Below, piece by piece: positions 6,419-14,325 of a stretch of DNA of 37,838 nt (positions are counted from its first letter, which is position 1; every line of letters begins with the position of its first letter). The notes under the pieces were generated by a model. The model was not told the DNA's origin and made no database searches. It saw only the letters and a program-made list of their open reading frames with translations. Position numbers and translations under genes: made by a program. The stretch is from SKGA01 sp051819745. GTDB lineage: Archaea; Nanobdellota; Nanobdellia; Woesearchaeales; SKGA01. The stretch covers positions 1 through 37,838 of the forward strand of contig JBNJGO010000006.1 in the NCBI GenBank assembly GCA_051819745.1. Direction: 5' to 3'.

Positions 6419-8161
6419 TTATTGTTGTTCGAACAACTCAATAATATCTTCTCTTGTAGCAATATCTGAAGCATTCCTATCTGGTCTGAACCGAACTGTA
6501 CGAGGAAAACGAAGAGCATACCCTGCAGAATACGTGCTACTTCTCTGAATCTCTTCATATGCTACGGTAACAACCACTTCTGGTTTGACAATAACTTCTT
6601 TACCGGATGTTTTTGTTATGAGTGGCTTGAGTTTTTCAGTCAGCTCTGGAAACGATAATCCATCGCCAGCAGGTTCCTCTTTCATTCCAGTTCCGACTTT
6701 GCCAATGGTAAGAAAAGAATCTCCTCTTCGACACGCTAATGTAAAACTAGTCATCCACGAACTGCGCTTCCCTTCACCCCAATGAGCCTTGACAATAACA
6801 AGATCCAGTTCTTCCATGACTGGCTTCATCTTAATCCATGCCGACACTCGACCGCCTGGCTTGTAGGTCTCTGATAAATCCTTGATCATCACACCCTCAT
6901 TTCCTGCATTCAATGACTCAGCATACATTCCTTGAGCAGTTTCAAGGTCGCTTACTATTTTTCCTTTTGCCAGAACAAGAACTCTCTTTTTAGGCCTGAT
7001 CACATTCTTGAGCTGTTCTAAACGATCTTCAAGCGAGTTGTCAATAAGACTTTTTCCTTGAAGAAGCAATATATCAAACACATTCACTTCAACAGGTAAT
7101 TCTTTAACTAACCGATCAATATCGTATTTTCTTCTGATTCGCTGAGAAATATACTGGAATGGCTTGTACACTCCTTTAACAGGGTCATAACCAACAATTT
7201 CAGCATCAAGAATAGCTTCTTGTGCGGACACATGTTTTTGAATACCCTTGACAACATCAGGAAATTGGGTAGTCACATCTTCCAATCTTCTTGTAAACAA
7301 CCATACTTTATCGTTTTTCTTATGAATCTGCAATCGAAACCCATCATATTTATACTCTATTCTCACTGGAAAACCTGTTCTTTCAAATGCATCATCGAAG
7401 GTCTGTTCTTTTCTTGCAAGCATCACTTTACATGGTGTTCCGACTTGCAAACGAATATCTGATAAGGGGTGTCCTTTCTTGATATGTGTGATGACTTTAG
7501 CAACATCTGCTGTCAAATCAAGCGCCCGCTTAACGTCCTCTTTGACTTCTTCAAGCTTATAACTATTTTTCATAGTCCATGTGATGGCATTCTTTTCTTT
7601 ATCGTACGAGAATGATGTTGTGAAAAAAGCAAACGCAGTGGCATCTTTTAAAGTCCCTTCAGCCGTACCGATCCTTAAATCTTCGAGAACGGTGCGAACA
7701 ATAAATTTCGCCTCAAGAGGAGTGGCGTTAGTCAAAAGATTATTGAGGGTGGCGAGTTTATGAGATTGTGATTTCATCCCTTCAAGAGTGGCTAATTTTT
7801 GCAATGTCTTATACACATGATCGACAGAAAGAGAGGTTGAAAATAATGTTTTTTGCCTGCGAGAACCTAGTGCTCTCTGAATGACAATTCCCAAATCACC
7901 TTCTTTTCTAAATGATGACTCTACTTCTTTAGTGTCCATTCCAGTCGCTTCAGCAACAGCTTTTATAACTAGTTTTCCTGCCAATCCCACAGTGCGAGGA
8001 TCCCATTCAGGAAATACTCTTCCTTGAAGCAATAAAATGGCTTTCTCCACTGTCTCTTCAGGAACTGTTTTTAAAAAATCAGCTAGAATGGTTGTTTTTT
8101 CCAGACGAGAGGATGTATTTGATAAGTCATCAAACACTTTTGCTAGGGATTCATATCTCAT
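6419..8161 (-). CDS. lig: ATP-dependent DNA ligase
   Basis: A 580-aa archaeal/eukaryal-type DNA ligase sealing nicks in replication and repair. An N-terminal DNA-binding helical domain (about 1-210, with DLRIGTAEGTL) precedes the adenylation domain. Motif I is KYDGFR with nucleophile Lys271; motif IV is EGVMIK and motif V WIKMKP; the OB-fold domain with RFPRTVRFRPDR completes the enzyme. Length is normal for archaeal LigI-type ligases (550-610). The ATG at 8161 has no clear ribosome binding site; a minus-strand TATA-like TTATTAAAAAG lies about 30 nt upstream, so the mRNA is probably leaderless. Stand-alone gene. Confidence 0.95.
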   Translation of the reverse strand: MRYESLAKVFDDLSNTSSRLEKTTILADFLKTVPEETVEKAILLLQGRVFPEWDPRTVGLAGKLVIKAVAEATGMDTKEVESSFRKEGDLGIVIQRALGSRRQKTLFSTSLSVDHVYKTLQKLATLEGMKSQSHKLATLNNLLTNATPLEAKFIVRTVLEDLRIGTAEGTLKDATAFAFFTTSFSYDKEKNAITWTMKNSYKLEEVKEDVKRALDLTADVAKVITHIKKGHPLSDIRLQVGTPCKVMLARKEQTFDDAFERTGFPVRIEYKYDGFRLQIHKKNDKVWLFTRRLEDVTTQFPDVVKGIQKHVSAQEAILDAEIVGYDPVKGVYKPFQYISQRIRRKYDIDRLVKELPVEVNVFDILLLQGKSLIDNSLEDRLEQLKNVIRPKKRVLVLAKGKIVSDLETAQGMYAESLNAGNEGVMIKDLSETYKPGGRVSAWIKMKPVMEELDLVIVKAHWGEGKRSSWMTSFTLACRRGDSFLTIGKVGTGMKEEPAGDGLSFPELTEKLKPLITKTSGKEVIVKPEVVVTVAYEEIQRSSTYSAGYALRFPRTVRFRPDRNASDIATREDIIELFEQQ

Positions 8162-8394
8162 TGCATGTTGTCAAGATGTTTTTCTTTTTAATAATTATGG
8201 GTTTATGGTCTTGTCCTCGAAGACAATATTAACACGTTCGCATTCATACAGTATTATCCTCTTGTTTTTGATGATTTTTTTTCCTTCACAAGACAATTTC
8301 TTCAAAATCCCTTGAAGTAGTTGTTTTTTTAGGGTAGAGCTTCTCAGACTATCATCTCTTATCAACTGGTCGCACTGGACAATGTGCTGAGAAA

Positions 8395-8402
8395 CTTATA
8401 AA
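8395..8402 (+). promoter_or_regulatory. TATA box of the miniprotein operon
   Basis: CTTATAAA about 50 nt before the first ATG, giving a leader of about 25 nt with AGGTGAT. A 7-bp inverted repeat (TTCTCAG 8341-8347, CTGAGAA 8387-8393) flanks the upstream side and could be a regulator site. The stretch 8162-8394 otherwise shows no gene. Confidence 0.5.
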
Positions 8403-8451
8403 CAAATAGTTCCTAAGAGATAATATTCCTACAAGACAAGAGGTGATATGT

Positions 8452-8613
8452 ATGGATGTAAAACATATTGAAAACGTATTTTTTGAACAAATCAAACAAC
8501 AAACGCTTGGATCTTTGGACTCATATGATTATCAATTCTCTGATAGATGGCTCGATGATGCTCTTAGCAAAGAAGAATACTCTTCTCAACTTAGAGCGCT
8601 AAAAACAGCATGA
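8452..8613 (+). CDS. Hypothetical 53-aa miniprotein
   Basis: Begins MDVKHIENVFFEQIKQQTLG and ends SQLRALKTA: a small, charged, probably helical soluble protein with no motif I recognise. AGGTGAT at 8441-8447 with a 4-nt spacer supports the ATG at 8452; an ATG at 8448 is too close to that site and out of frame. It is first of three small ORFs on one strand, 22 nt before the next. Coding status rests on ribosome binding site, promoter and operon order. Confidence 0.62.
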   Translation: MDVKHIENVFFEQIKQQTLGSLDSYDYQFSDRWLDDALSKEEYSSQLRALKTA

Positions 8614-8635
8614 TTTTAAACTATGAGGTGATACT

Positions 8636-8794
8636 ATGAATAGACTCAAACCTAAACAACCAAGGTCATATCCTAAAGAAGTTTCATCGCTTCTAACTCA
8701 AGCAGGAGTGGTTTCAGATGAGATGTCGACCATTATAGAAGACTATTTGGTCTCGCTAGCTTCGTATCAACAACAAGGTGGTATTGATGTCTGA
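8636..8794 (+). CDS. Hypothetical 52-aa miniprotein
   Basis: Starts MNRLKPKQPRSYPKEVSSLL; a basic N terminus is followed by an acidic helical half (DEMSTIIEDYLVSLASYQQ). The ribosome binding site GAGGTGATACT is excellent. No family is recognised. Neighbouring small genes of contrasting charge could act together, for example as a small complex, but nothing in the sequence proves it. Confidence 0.62.
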   Translation: MNRLKPKQPRSYPKEVSSLLTQAGVVSDEMSTIIEDYLVSLASYQQQGGIDV

Positions 8795-8867
8795 CCATTC
8801 TGTTGTTTCGAAACGATACATTCGAGGCGTTGCAGATTTTTATGCTCTGCAATCTTCCCAATCATAA
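8787..8867 (+). CDS. Possible 26-aa leaderlike ORF overlapping the previous gene
   Basis: ATGTCTGA overlap: the ATG lies inside the last codons of the 52-aa gene, with GGTGGT 4 nt upstream. It reads MSDHSVVSKRYIRGVADFYA and six further residues. Its coding part contains a 7-bp inverted repeat (TTGCAGA 8830-8836, TCTGCAA 8846-8852), so this stretch may instead act as RNA structure. Doubtful as a gene. Confidence 0.3.
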   Translation: MSDHSVVSKRYIRGVADFYALQSSQS

Positions 8868-8903
8868 TATATTCTTTTTTTCTTGCAACACCTCTATACC
8901 TTT

Positions 8904-8930
8904 GGCGACACTTTGTTGTCGCCTTTTTTC
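8904..8930 (+). terminator. Hairpin plus T-tract terminator
   Basis: GGCGACA (8904-8910) pairs with TGTCGCC (8917-8923) around a 6-nt loop, followed immediately by TTTTTTC and a longer T-run. It closes the miniprotein operon. Confidence 0.75.
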
Positions 8931-8987
8931 TTTTTTTTAGTCTGTTGTTGTATTCTCTCAGCATATTTATTTTCTTAACGATGTTAT

Positions 8988-9048
8988 TTGTTTTCAAAAC
9001 AAGTAAATTTCATAATTAAAACAATGTTTCAATATTAAAACAATGTTT
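8988..9048. promoter_or_regulatory. Cluster of three AAACA/TGTTT palindromes
   Basis: The perfect odd palindrome TTGTTTTCAAAACAA (8988-9002) is followed by two AAACAATGTTT sites (9019-9029, 9038-9048) within a 16-bp direct repeat of 19-bp period (9015-9030, 9034-9049). All three share AAACA/TGTTT arms. They end 33 bp before the TATA box of the wHTH gene, so they may bind that regulator or another one. Confidence 0.55.
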
Positions 9049-9081
9049 CTTATATGATGTGTTGTTTCTAGTATGAAAATA

Positions 9082-9089
9082 TTTATAAA
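9082..9089 (+). promoter_or_regulatory. TATA box of the wHTH gene
   Basis: TTTATAAA ends 17 nt before the ATG at 9107 and 23 nt before a second in-frame ATG at 9113; a leaderless transcript beginning at one of these is likely. Confidence 0.6.
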
Positions 9090-9106
9090 GAATTGTTCTT
9101 TTTCTT

Positions 9107-9652
9107 ATGCTGATGAGTAAAAATAAAGAAGTTTTAGAATCGCTTATCAGCCCTTCTACCCTTAAAATTCTAAAGCTTTTTATAAATAACGATGACACTA
9201 AATACTATCTTAGAGAGATTTCCAAACTATCAAAGGTACCTCCTGCTACTACTTACCGAGTATTACAACAATTGGTTGAAAATGACTTACTTATCATCGA
9301 CCAAATCAAACGAATGAAACTCTATTATTTGAACACAGAAAACACTCAATTTCTCTTAGAATTACTTCAAGATAGAAAATCGGCCGTTACTGAATTCGTA
9401 AACACTGTAAAATCCTTTGAAGGCGTCCAAATGGTTGTTTTACATGGTAAAGAAGAAAAAAACAGGGCAAACGTTCTTGTCATTGGAAATAACCTTGATT
9501 CTGAATCGATAAAAAGAAATGCAGTCTATATGTCCGACAAATACAATTTTAACATAATATTATTAACTCTAACGCCCGATCAATACAACCAGATGTCTTC
9601 TATGGGCTTATACCCTGGTAAAAAACGTATTCTTTTTGAAGCTGAAAATTAG
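9107..9652 (+). CDS. Winged-helix regulator with nucleotidyltransferase-like C-terminal domain
   Basis: 181 aa. Residues ~10-78 form an ArsR/MarR-like winged helix (STLKILKLFI, LREISKLSKVPPATTYRVLQQL, then the wing IIDQIKRMKLYYLN). A linker helix follows, then a domain GVQMVVLHGKEEKNRANVLVIG that lines up with the core strand-turn-strand of minimal nucleotidyltransferases (usual form GSRARGxxxxxSDIDLxV) but lacks the Gly-Ser and paired Asp. It is thus probably an inactive sensor or dimerisation version. Similar wHTH-NTase-like fusions are known in archaea. Preceded by three palindromic sites, suggesting autoregulation. If the transcript starts at 9113 the protein is two residues shorter. The target is unknown; ftsZ is next downstream. 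Confidence 0.75.
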   Translation: MLMSKNKEVLESLISPSTLKILKLFINNDDTKYYLREISKLSKVPPATTYRVLQQLVENDLLIIDQIKRMKLYYLNTENTQFLLELLQDRKSAVTEFVNTVKSFEGVQMVVLHGKEEKNRANVLVIGNNLDSESIKRNAVYMSDKYNFNIILLTLTPDQYNQMSSMGLYPGKKRILFEAEN

Positions 9653-9686
9653 CGAAATACAATATATATTTTTGATAATCAAAAAG

Positions 9687-9694
9687 TTTATATA
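9687..9694 (+). promoter_or_regulatory. Distal ftsZ promoter, TATA box
   Basis: AAAAAG directly before TTTATATA (a BRE-like plus TATA combination). Transcription would begin near 9718-9722, leaving about 165 nt of leader before ftsZ, unusually long in this window. Confidence 0.5.
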
Positions 9695-9721
9695 TAACGT
9701 TTGTGAGAAAGAGATATAGTT

Positions 9722-9817
9722 GCTTGAAAAGGGTGTTTTAGGGCCAAAGGTGATGTGAGGTGTAGTGATCTTGGCCCGAGTGAAAAAACAATTCAACCGA
9801 CATTCTATCTTTCAAGT
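9722..9817 (+). ncRNA. Candidate structured leader or small RNA upstream of ftsZ
   Basis: Two nested helices can form: an outer CTTGAAA (9723-9729) with TTTCAAG (9810-9816), extendable by a G-U pair, and an inner GGGCCAA (9741-9747) with TTGGCCC (9771-9777), both perfect. The element starts almost exactly where the upstream TATA box would start transcription. No tRNA, 5S or known riboswitch consensus is recognised. It may be a cis-acting leader of ftsZ or an independent RNA. Confidence 0.4.
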
Positions 9818-9887
9818 TAACGCTTGCGTACAATCATTATAATATGGGTGGCGTAAAAAAACAAACTATATAGGGGGCATGAAATAA

Positions 9888-10964
9888 ATGGACTTTATTG
9901 TGGATTCAGCACAAAAATCGGAAGCAAACGAACAAATGAATGATATGGATGTAGGTCAAGCTAACATCAAAGTAATCGGTGTTGGTGGCGCAGGAAACAA
10001 CATGGTCAACTGGCTATACAAAAAAGGTATTGACGGTGCAGAAATCCTGGCGTGTAATACAGACATGCAACATCTTAATATGATCGAATCTGACAGAAAA
10101 TTCTTGATCGGGAAAGAAAAAACCCGAGGTCTTGGCGCAGGCGGATATCCTCAAACAGGAAAAGAATCTGCTGAAGAAGCGATGGCAGAGATCAAAGAAT
10201 CGCTCAAAGGAGCAGATATGGTATATGTCTGTGCAGGAATGGGTGGTGGAACTGGAACTGGTGCAGCTTCGGTTATCGCAAAAGTAGCAAAAGATATGGG
10301 TGCAATTGTCATCGGAACCGTAACCATGCCTTTTGATATCGAACGAGCACGAGTTGACAAAGCAGAATTCGGTCTTCAACAACTCAGACAAAACACTCAC
10401 ACAGTTATTGTTATCGACAACAACCGTCTAGTGCAAATCGCAGGAAATTTACCTGTTAACCAAGCATTCGCGGTTGCAAACGAACTTATCTCAACAATGA
10501 TTAAAGGTATCGTAGAAACAATTGCTGTTCCTTCACTAGTAAACCTAGACTTTGCTGACGTAAAAGCAGTAATGTCTCAAGGTGGTGTGGCTTCAATCGG
10601 AGTAGGATCTTCAGATACTAACAACAAAGTAGAAGAAGCAGTCCGAGGAGCACTTAGCAACCCACTATTAGATATTAGTTATGAAGGAGCGCAAGGTGCG
10701 ATTATCCACGTTCATGGTGGTCACGATATGACTCTTGATGAAATTAGCCAAGTTGGTGAACTTGTCACAGAATCAATGGACCAATCAGCAAACGTAATCT
10801 GGGGAGCTCGTGTCAGTGAAGATATGAAAGGAAAAATCACTGTCATGACTATCATCACAGGTGTAAAATCGCCTTGGGTGCTAGGTCCTCAAGAACAACG
10901 ACAACAAGCTGCTGACAAACAACAACAAATGTCAAGCGAGCTTGGAATCGAAGTGCTGAGATAA
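9888..10964 (+). CDS. ftsZ: Cell division protein FtsZ
   Basis: A 358-aa tubulin-like GTPase that polymerises at mid-cell as the division ring. GVGGAGNN (31-38) is the first nucleotide loop, GMGGGTGTGAA (117-127) the tubulin signature binding GTP phosphates, and NLDFADVK (219-226) the T7 loop whose acidic residues drive GTP hydrolysis in the next subunit; all are intact. A variable N-terminal extension of ~25 residues and a Gln-rich linker end in SSELGIEVLR, a tail like that of archaeal FtsZs. AGGGGG lies about 10 nt before the ATG. A second TATA-like AACTATATAG just upstream could allow a short-leader transcript. No division partner gene (sepF) is adjacent. Confidence 0.96.
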   Translation: MDFIVDSAQKSEANEQMNDMDVGQANIKVIGVGGAGNNMVNWLYKKGIDGAEILACNTDMQHLNMIESDRKFLIGKEKTRGLGAGGYPQTGKESAEEAMAEIKESLKGADMVYVCAGMGGGTGTGAASVIAKVAKDMGAIVIGTVTMPFDIERARVDKAEFGLQQLRQNTHTVIVIDNNRLVQIAGNLPVNQAFAVANELISTMIKGIVETIAVPSLVNLDFADVKAVMSQGGVASIGVGSSDTNNKVEEAVRGALSNPLLDISYEGAQGAIIHVHGGHDMTLDEISQVGELVTESMDQSANVIWGARVSEDMKGKITVMTIITGVKSPWVLGPQEQRQQAADKQQQMSSELGIEVLR

Positions 10965-10999
10965 ACGAACAACGAGTACGTTACTACTCTTGTCTTCTC

Positions 11000-11067
11000 G
11001 CCTTCACTTTGAACTTTTTCGACCCCCCAAACCGAACCTGAAGAAGTGAAGGCATTTTTTATTTTTT
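11000..11067 (+). terminator. ftsZ terminator hairpin with large loop
   Basis: GCCTTCACTT (11000-11009) pairs perfectly with AAGTGAAGGC (11044-11053) around a 34-nt loop containing CCCCCC; ATTTTTTATTTTTT follows at once. It closes ftsZ. The rest of the 10965-11267 gap holds the next promoter and no gene. Confidence 0.7.
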
Positions 11068-11163
11068 ATATTGTTCATCTTAATTCTTAGTAGTATAATC
11101 AACAAATTCCCCAAGATACTATACTATTTACACCGTACAATTATAACGCACAAACGCATAATA

Positions 11164-11171
11164 TTTATAAA
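11164..11171 (+). promoter_or_regulatory. TATA box before the TIM-barrel gene
   Basis: TTTATAAA in an ATATTTATAAATA context. The leader of about 75 nt carries GGTGAGAT just before the ATG at 11268. Confidence 0.55.
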
Positions 11172-11267
11172 TAACACTTGCTTGAGACTAACACATACTA
11201 CTAATACTATACTATATGTTGGCCGAAGTGTTGGTCAATTAAAAAATAATATATGGGTGAGATTTCA

Positions 11268-13364
11268 ATGGGTGAAAGCTACTTCAAAGAACTTGACAAA
11301 TACTTAGCGCCCAATGAAGAAAATCGATTTCTAGACGGTCCGACAAAAGGAAGTGATGGAGGGCCAAAACTATCTGATCCTATAGTGCCAATAAGTCAAT
11401 TGGGAACGACATTTGGTGAAACAGACCCTCGAAGTGGTCAAGAAAATGTTGTCAACCAGATGCTCTCATCAATACGACAAGGTACAGGACAACTCCAACT
11501 AGCAATGCAAACAGATCCCAACGCGCCATCACCGAGTGGGGGAATTGCAGGACTTGGAAAAACAAAACGGCAAGCCATCAAGGAAGTCATAAAAGCAACT
11601 GAAACAGACTGGCAAGGTCTCGAACTACCACCTTCTGCAGTGTCAAACATGAATGGTTTTGACCCTCGACAAAATGTTTTCAGCGAAGATCAACGATCAA
11701 AATTCGTCCAAAACGTCAAAGATGCCATACAATTCTCAGCAGATATCGAAGCAGGTGGAGGAATAGATGTCTGGAGTCAAGAATTTCCCCGAACAATAAG
11801 CACTGCTGATTTCAACAAAGGTGTACGAAAAGACTGGCAATTTCAATCTCACGAAAACTTCGATCAAAATAAAGACGATGTCAGATATCTTGTCAACACA
11901 AAAACAGGACGGCTCCAACCAGTACAAGCAAATTCCCTTGGAGGTCAAGAAGGTCTTGATAAGATAGAAATCCCAAAATGGAAACGAGACGAGAACGGTG
12001 ATTATCTCAATCCAGAAGGAAAAGTGATCAAACCAAAAAAAGACGATCCAACATATCTTATGGAACGAGTTCCAGAATGGGATGAAAACAAACAAACATT
12101 CAAATCAGAAAAACTATCTTGGAAAGAATTCCAAGACCGTGTCGATGATTTCAACAAAGAAGAATTCGGAAACGATAAGAGCAAATGGAAAACACCAGAA
12201 GAATGGTGGTTCAGGATTAGCAATGTCGAAAAAGGATACGCGCAACACCGAGGACAAGCAATATACCATACCCAACGGTATAAAATGGATAAAAATCGTT
12301 TTAACGAATTGCTATCTGCAAAAGAAGCAGCTGAACAGATGGAGCAAGGAAAATCAGAACAAGAACTTCGGCAAATGGGACTTATGGAACCAACCTCAGA
12401 ATCTCGATATCCTCCCGGAGCACAATTTGTAAGTCCCGAATACAAGAAACGAAGCGAAGTCATCCAAGAAGAACTCGACCAGTTAAAACACGGAATGCTC
12501 CACGTACACGAATCATCAGGTCAAGCAGACGCGATGGCAAGAAACATCTGGAGTCTAAAGGACAACGTCAAAACGGTCAAGGACTTTGCTCTTAACAAAA
12601 CAACAGATTCATACGCCGAACTAGGAGTATATGCGATGCAAGAAACGATGAGAAACAAAGGGAAACTCAAACGACCAATCCAAGTGGGTCCGGAGCTTGG
12701 ATTCCCAGATAATTATGGAGGGCACCCTGATGAATTCATCGAAATGATAAAACAATCACGAAACAAGATGGAAGAACGACTCAAAAAAGATCCCAAAATA
12801 TTCGCAAAATACGGTCCTGAAGGAGTAAAGAAATTATCACAAAAACATATTGCGGGAATGATGGATACAAGCCACCTCTCAATGTGGTATAATCATTTCC
12901 CCAAAAAGAAACCTGACGAATCCGAAAAAAGCAAACTCAAACGATTCAACAGCTGGTATAAAAAACAAATGCAAAAACTAGGAAAAGAAAATGTCGTGGG
13001 AAGCGTCCAAGTAGTCGACAGCGCAGCAGGACCACACCGACACCTACCTCCAGGAGAAGGTGTTTTTCCAACAGTAGAAGGAGTAAAAGAACTCCAAAAA
13101 CAAGGATTTAATGGTCCTATTGTTTCAGAAGGGCATGGTGAAGAAATGCAAGAACCGGGAAAAATACAGTATTCTCTCTGGAACGAATTCGGAGCGAGCA
13201 TAGGATCAGGATATGCTTTTGGTAGCGGACAAGGAAATGCGTTTGGAAACATCTACACTGGAGCAGGGGGTGCCGCAGGTTATAGGGCACCATCAAATTA
13301 CATTGTAGGGGGTTATTCGCCATCAAACGAATGGAGTTTATGGAGTGAAGTACCGCTTGAATAA
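11268..13364 (+). CDS. Large protein with xylose-isomerase-like TIM barrel
   Basis: 698 aa. The first ~330 residues are low in hydrophobics, rich in Lys, Asp, Trp and Pro, and unrecognised. From about residue 390 to 640 the order of features matches AP-endonuclease-2/xylose-isomerase-like barrels: GMLHVHESSG (~408), VGPELGFPDNYGGHPDEF (~472), AGMMDTSHLSMW (~528, the usual D-x-x-H metal site), VQVVDSAAGPHRHLPPGEGV (~582-600) and GPIVSEGHGEE (~620), so metal ligands look present. A Gly/Ala/Ser-rich tail ends in Trp-containing NEWSLWSEVPLE. The family includes sugar isomerases and DNA-repair endonucleases; the substrate is unknown. No signal peptide. GGTGAGAT before 11268 decides the start over the in-frame ATG at 11253. 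Very large for this fold, so the N-terminal half is probably a separate domain. Confidence 0.72.
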   Translation: MGESYFKELDKYLAPNEENRFLDGPTKGSDGGPKLSDPIVPISQLGTTFGETDPRSGQENVVNQMLSSIRQGTGQLQLAMQTDPNAPSPSGGIAGLGKTKRQAIKEVIKATETDWQGLELPPSAVSNMNGFDPRQNVFSEDQRSKFVQNVKDAIQFSADIEAGGGIDVWSQEFPRTISTADFNKGVRKDWQFQSHENFDQNKDDVRYLVNTKTGRLQPVQANSLGGQEGLDKIEIPKWKRDENGDYLNPEGKVIKPKKDDPTYLMERVPEWDENKQTFKSEKLSWKEFQDRVDDFNKEEFGNDKSKWKTPEEWWFRISNVEKGYAQHRGQAIYHTQRYKMDKNRFNELLSAKEAAEQMEQGKSEQELRQMGLMEPTSESRYPPGAQFVSPEYKKRSEVIQEELDQLKHGMLHVHESSGQADAMARNIWSLKDNVKTVKDFALNKTTDSYAELGVYAMQETMRNKGKLKRPIQVGPELGFPDNYGGHPDEFIEMIKQSRNKMEERLKKDPKIFAKYGPEGVKKLSQKHIAGMMDTSHLSMWYNHFPKKKPDESEKSKLKRFNSWYKKQMQKLGKENVVGSVQVVDSAAGPHRHLPPGEGVFPTVEGVKELQKQGFNGPIVSEGHGEEMQEPGKIQYSLWNEFGASIGSGYAFGSGQGNAFGNIYTGAGGAAGYRAPSNYIVGGYSPSNEWSLWSEVPLE

Positions 13365-13393
13365 TATTTATTATGATTTTGTTAGCACAAACA

Positions 13394-13401
13394 TTTATAA
13401 A
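13394..13401 (+). promoter_or_regulatory. TATA box before the nucleotidyltransferase gene
   Basis: TTTATAAA, about 67 nt before the GTG start; the leader of roughly 45 nt contains GAGGGTGT. Confidence 0.55.
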
Positions 13402-13467
13402 CAACGTTGATTGCTTAACAATTGACAGATTATATCTTAATCGCAACAAAAAAAGAGGGTGTAACGC

Positions 13468-14298
13468 GTGACAAAACTAACGTTCGAATTCAAAAAAAGA
13501 CCAGTAACATACCATTACCACGAAGAAGATCTCAAACTCACAAACGAATTTTCTACAAAACTAAAACAAGAACTCAACGAAATCCTCAAAGCTGTCGTCC
13601 TGTTTGGAAGCGCAGCCCGAGGAAGCACTCAAAGCGGTTCAGATATTGATGTTCTCTTGGTTGTTGACGATTTAAGCATCGTATATTCAAAAGAAGTCGT
13701 TACCTCCCTACGAGTTATTATAGAAAATACTGCAAGCTCTGTTTCTGAAAAATTCCACATTACAACGATGAAACTCAGTGATTTCTGGGATTACTTAAAC
13801 AAAGCAGATCCAATTATCATAAATATATTACGAGAAGGAAAAGCAGTCTATGACGAAGGTTTTTTCGCGCCAGCACAAACACTTCTTGACAATGGAAAGT
13901 TACGACCGACAAAAGAAGCAGTATGGGCATATTATCTTCGAGCACCAAAAACAATACGACAAGCAGAAGAAAAACTCCTAGGAACCGTCATCGATCTCTA
14001 CTGGGCTGTTATTGACGCTGCACACGCAGCACTAATGCACATTGACGTCGTACCTGGAGCACCACACGAAGTAGCGGGAATGCTTGAAGAACACTTTGTC
14101 TCAAAACGACTTCTTGAAAAAAAATATGTTGATATTCTCAAATCATTCTACCACATGGCAAAAGAAATAGGTCATAAACACATCTTGCACACATCAGGAG
14201 CAAATGTTGATGAATATATTGATGAAGCAAGAGATTTTGTCAAGAAAATGAGATTTCTCATCAACCACGATCCTCAAAAGCTTAAGGCAATGAAATAA
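13468..14298 (+). CDS. Nucleotidyltransferase with helical (HEPN-like) C-terminal domain
   Basis: 276 aa. LFGSAARGSTQSGSDIDVLLVV (residues 45-66; Gly47-Ser48, Asp59 and Asp61) is the complete catalytic motif of the minimal nucleotidyltransferase (MNT) family, which transfers a nucleotide to protein or RNA targets. After about residue 145 the protein is all-helical (AVWAYYLRAPKTIRQAEEKL, DLYWAVIDAAHAALMHIDVV), like HEPN domains that often pair with MNTs as toxin and antitoxin; here both lie on one chain. The catalytic RxxxxxH of HEPN RNases is not obvious. A GTG start is chosen from GAGGGTGT and the N terminus. The target is unknown. Confidence 0.8.
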   Translation: MTKLTFEFKKRPVTYHYHEEDLKLTNEFSTKLKQELNEILKAVVLFGSAARGSTQSGSDIDVLLVVDDLSIVYSKEVVTSLRVIIENTASSVSEKFHITTMKLSDFWDYLNKADPIIINILREGKAVYDEGFFAPAQTLLDNGKLRPTKEAVWAYYLRAPKTIRQAEEKLLGTVIDLYWAVIDAAHAALMHIDVVPGAPHEVAGMLEEHFVSKRLLEKKYVDILKSFYHMAKEIGHKHILHTSGANVDEYIDEARDFVKKMRFLINHDPQKLKAMK

Positions 14299-14325
14299 TA
14301 CCTTATTTGATTTTGATTCGAAATC

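Noticed and set aside
8767..8997. Basic 76-codon ORF on the minus strand across the terminator
   Set aside because: Lys/Arg-rich translation arises from the T-rich terminator read backwards; it runs through the hairpin and overlaps the miniprotein operon.
9722..9817. tRNA or 5S rRNA upstream of ftsZ
   Set aside because: No T-loop GTTCRA, no CCA-type acceptor pairing and no anticodon arm; only two nested helices, so listed as an unassigned structured leader.
10014..10400. 128-codon minus-strand ORF inside ftsZ
   Set aside because: Shadow of ftsZ codons; Cys/Ser/Phe-rich composition typical of antisense frames.
12002..12463. 153-codon minus-strand ORF within the TIM-barrel gene
   Set aside because: Antisense shadow with high Ser/Cys/Phe content; the plus frame has promoter, ribosome binding site and recognisable domain.
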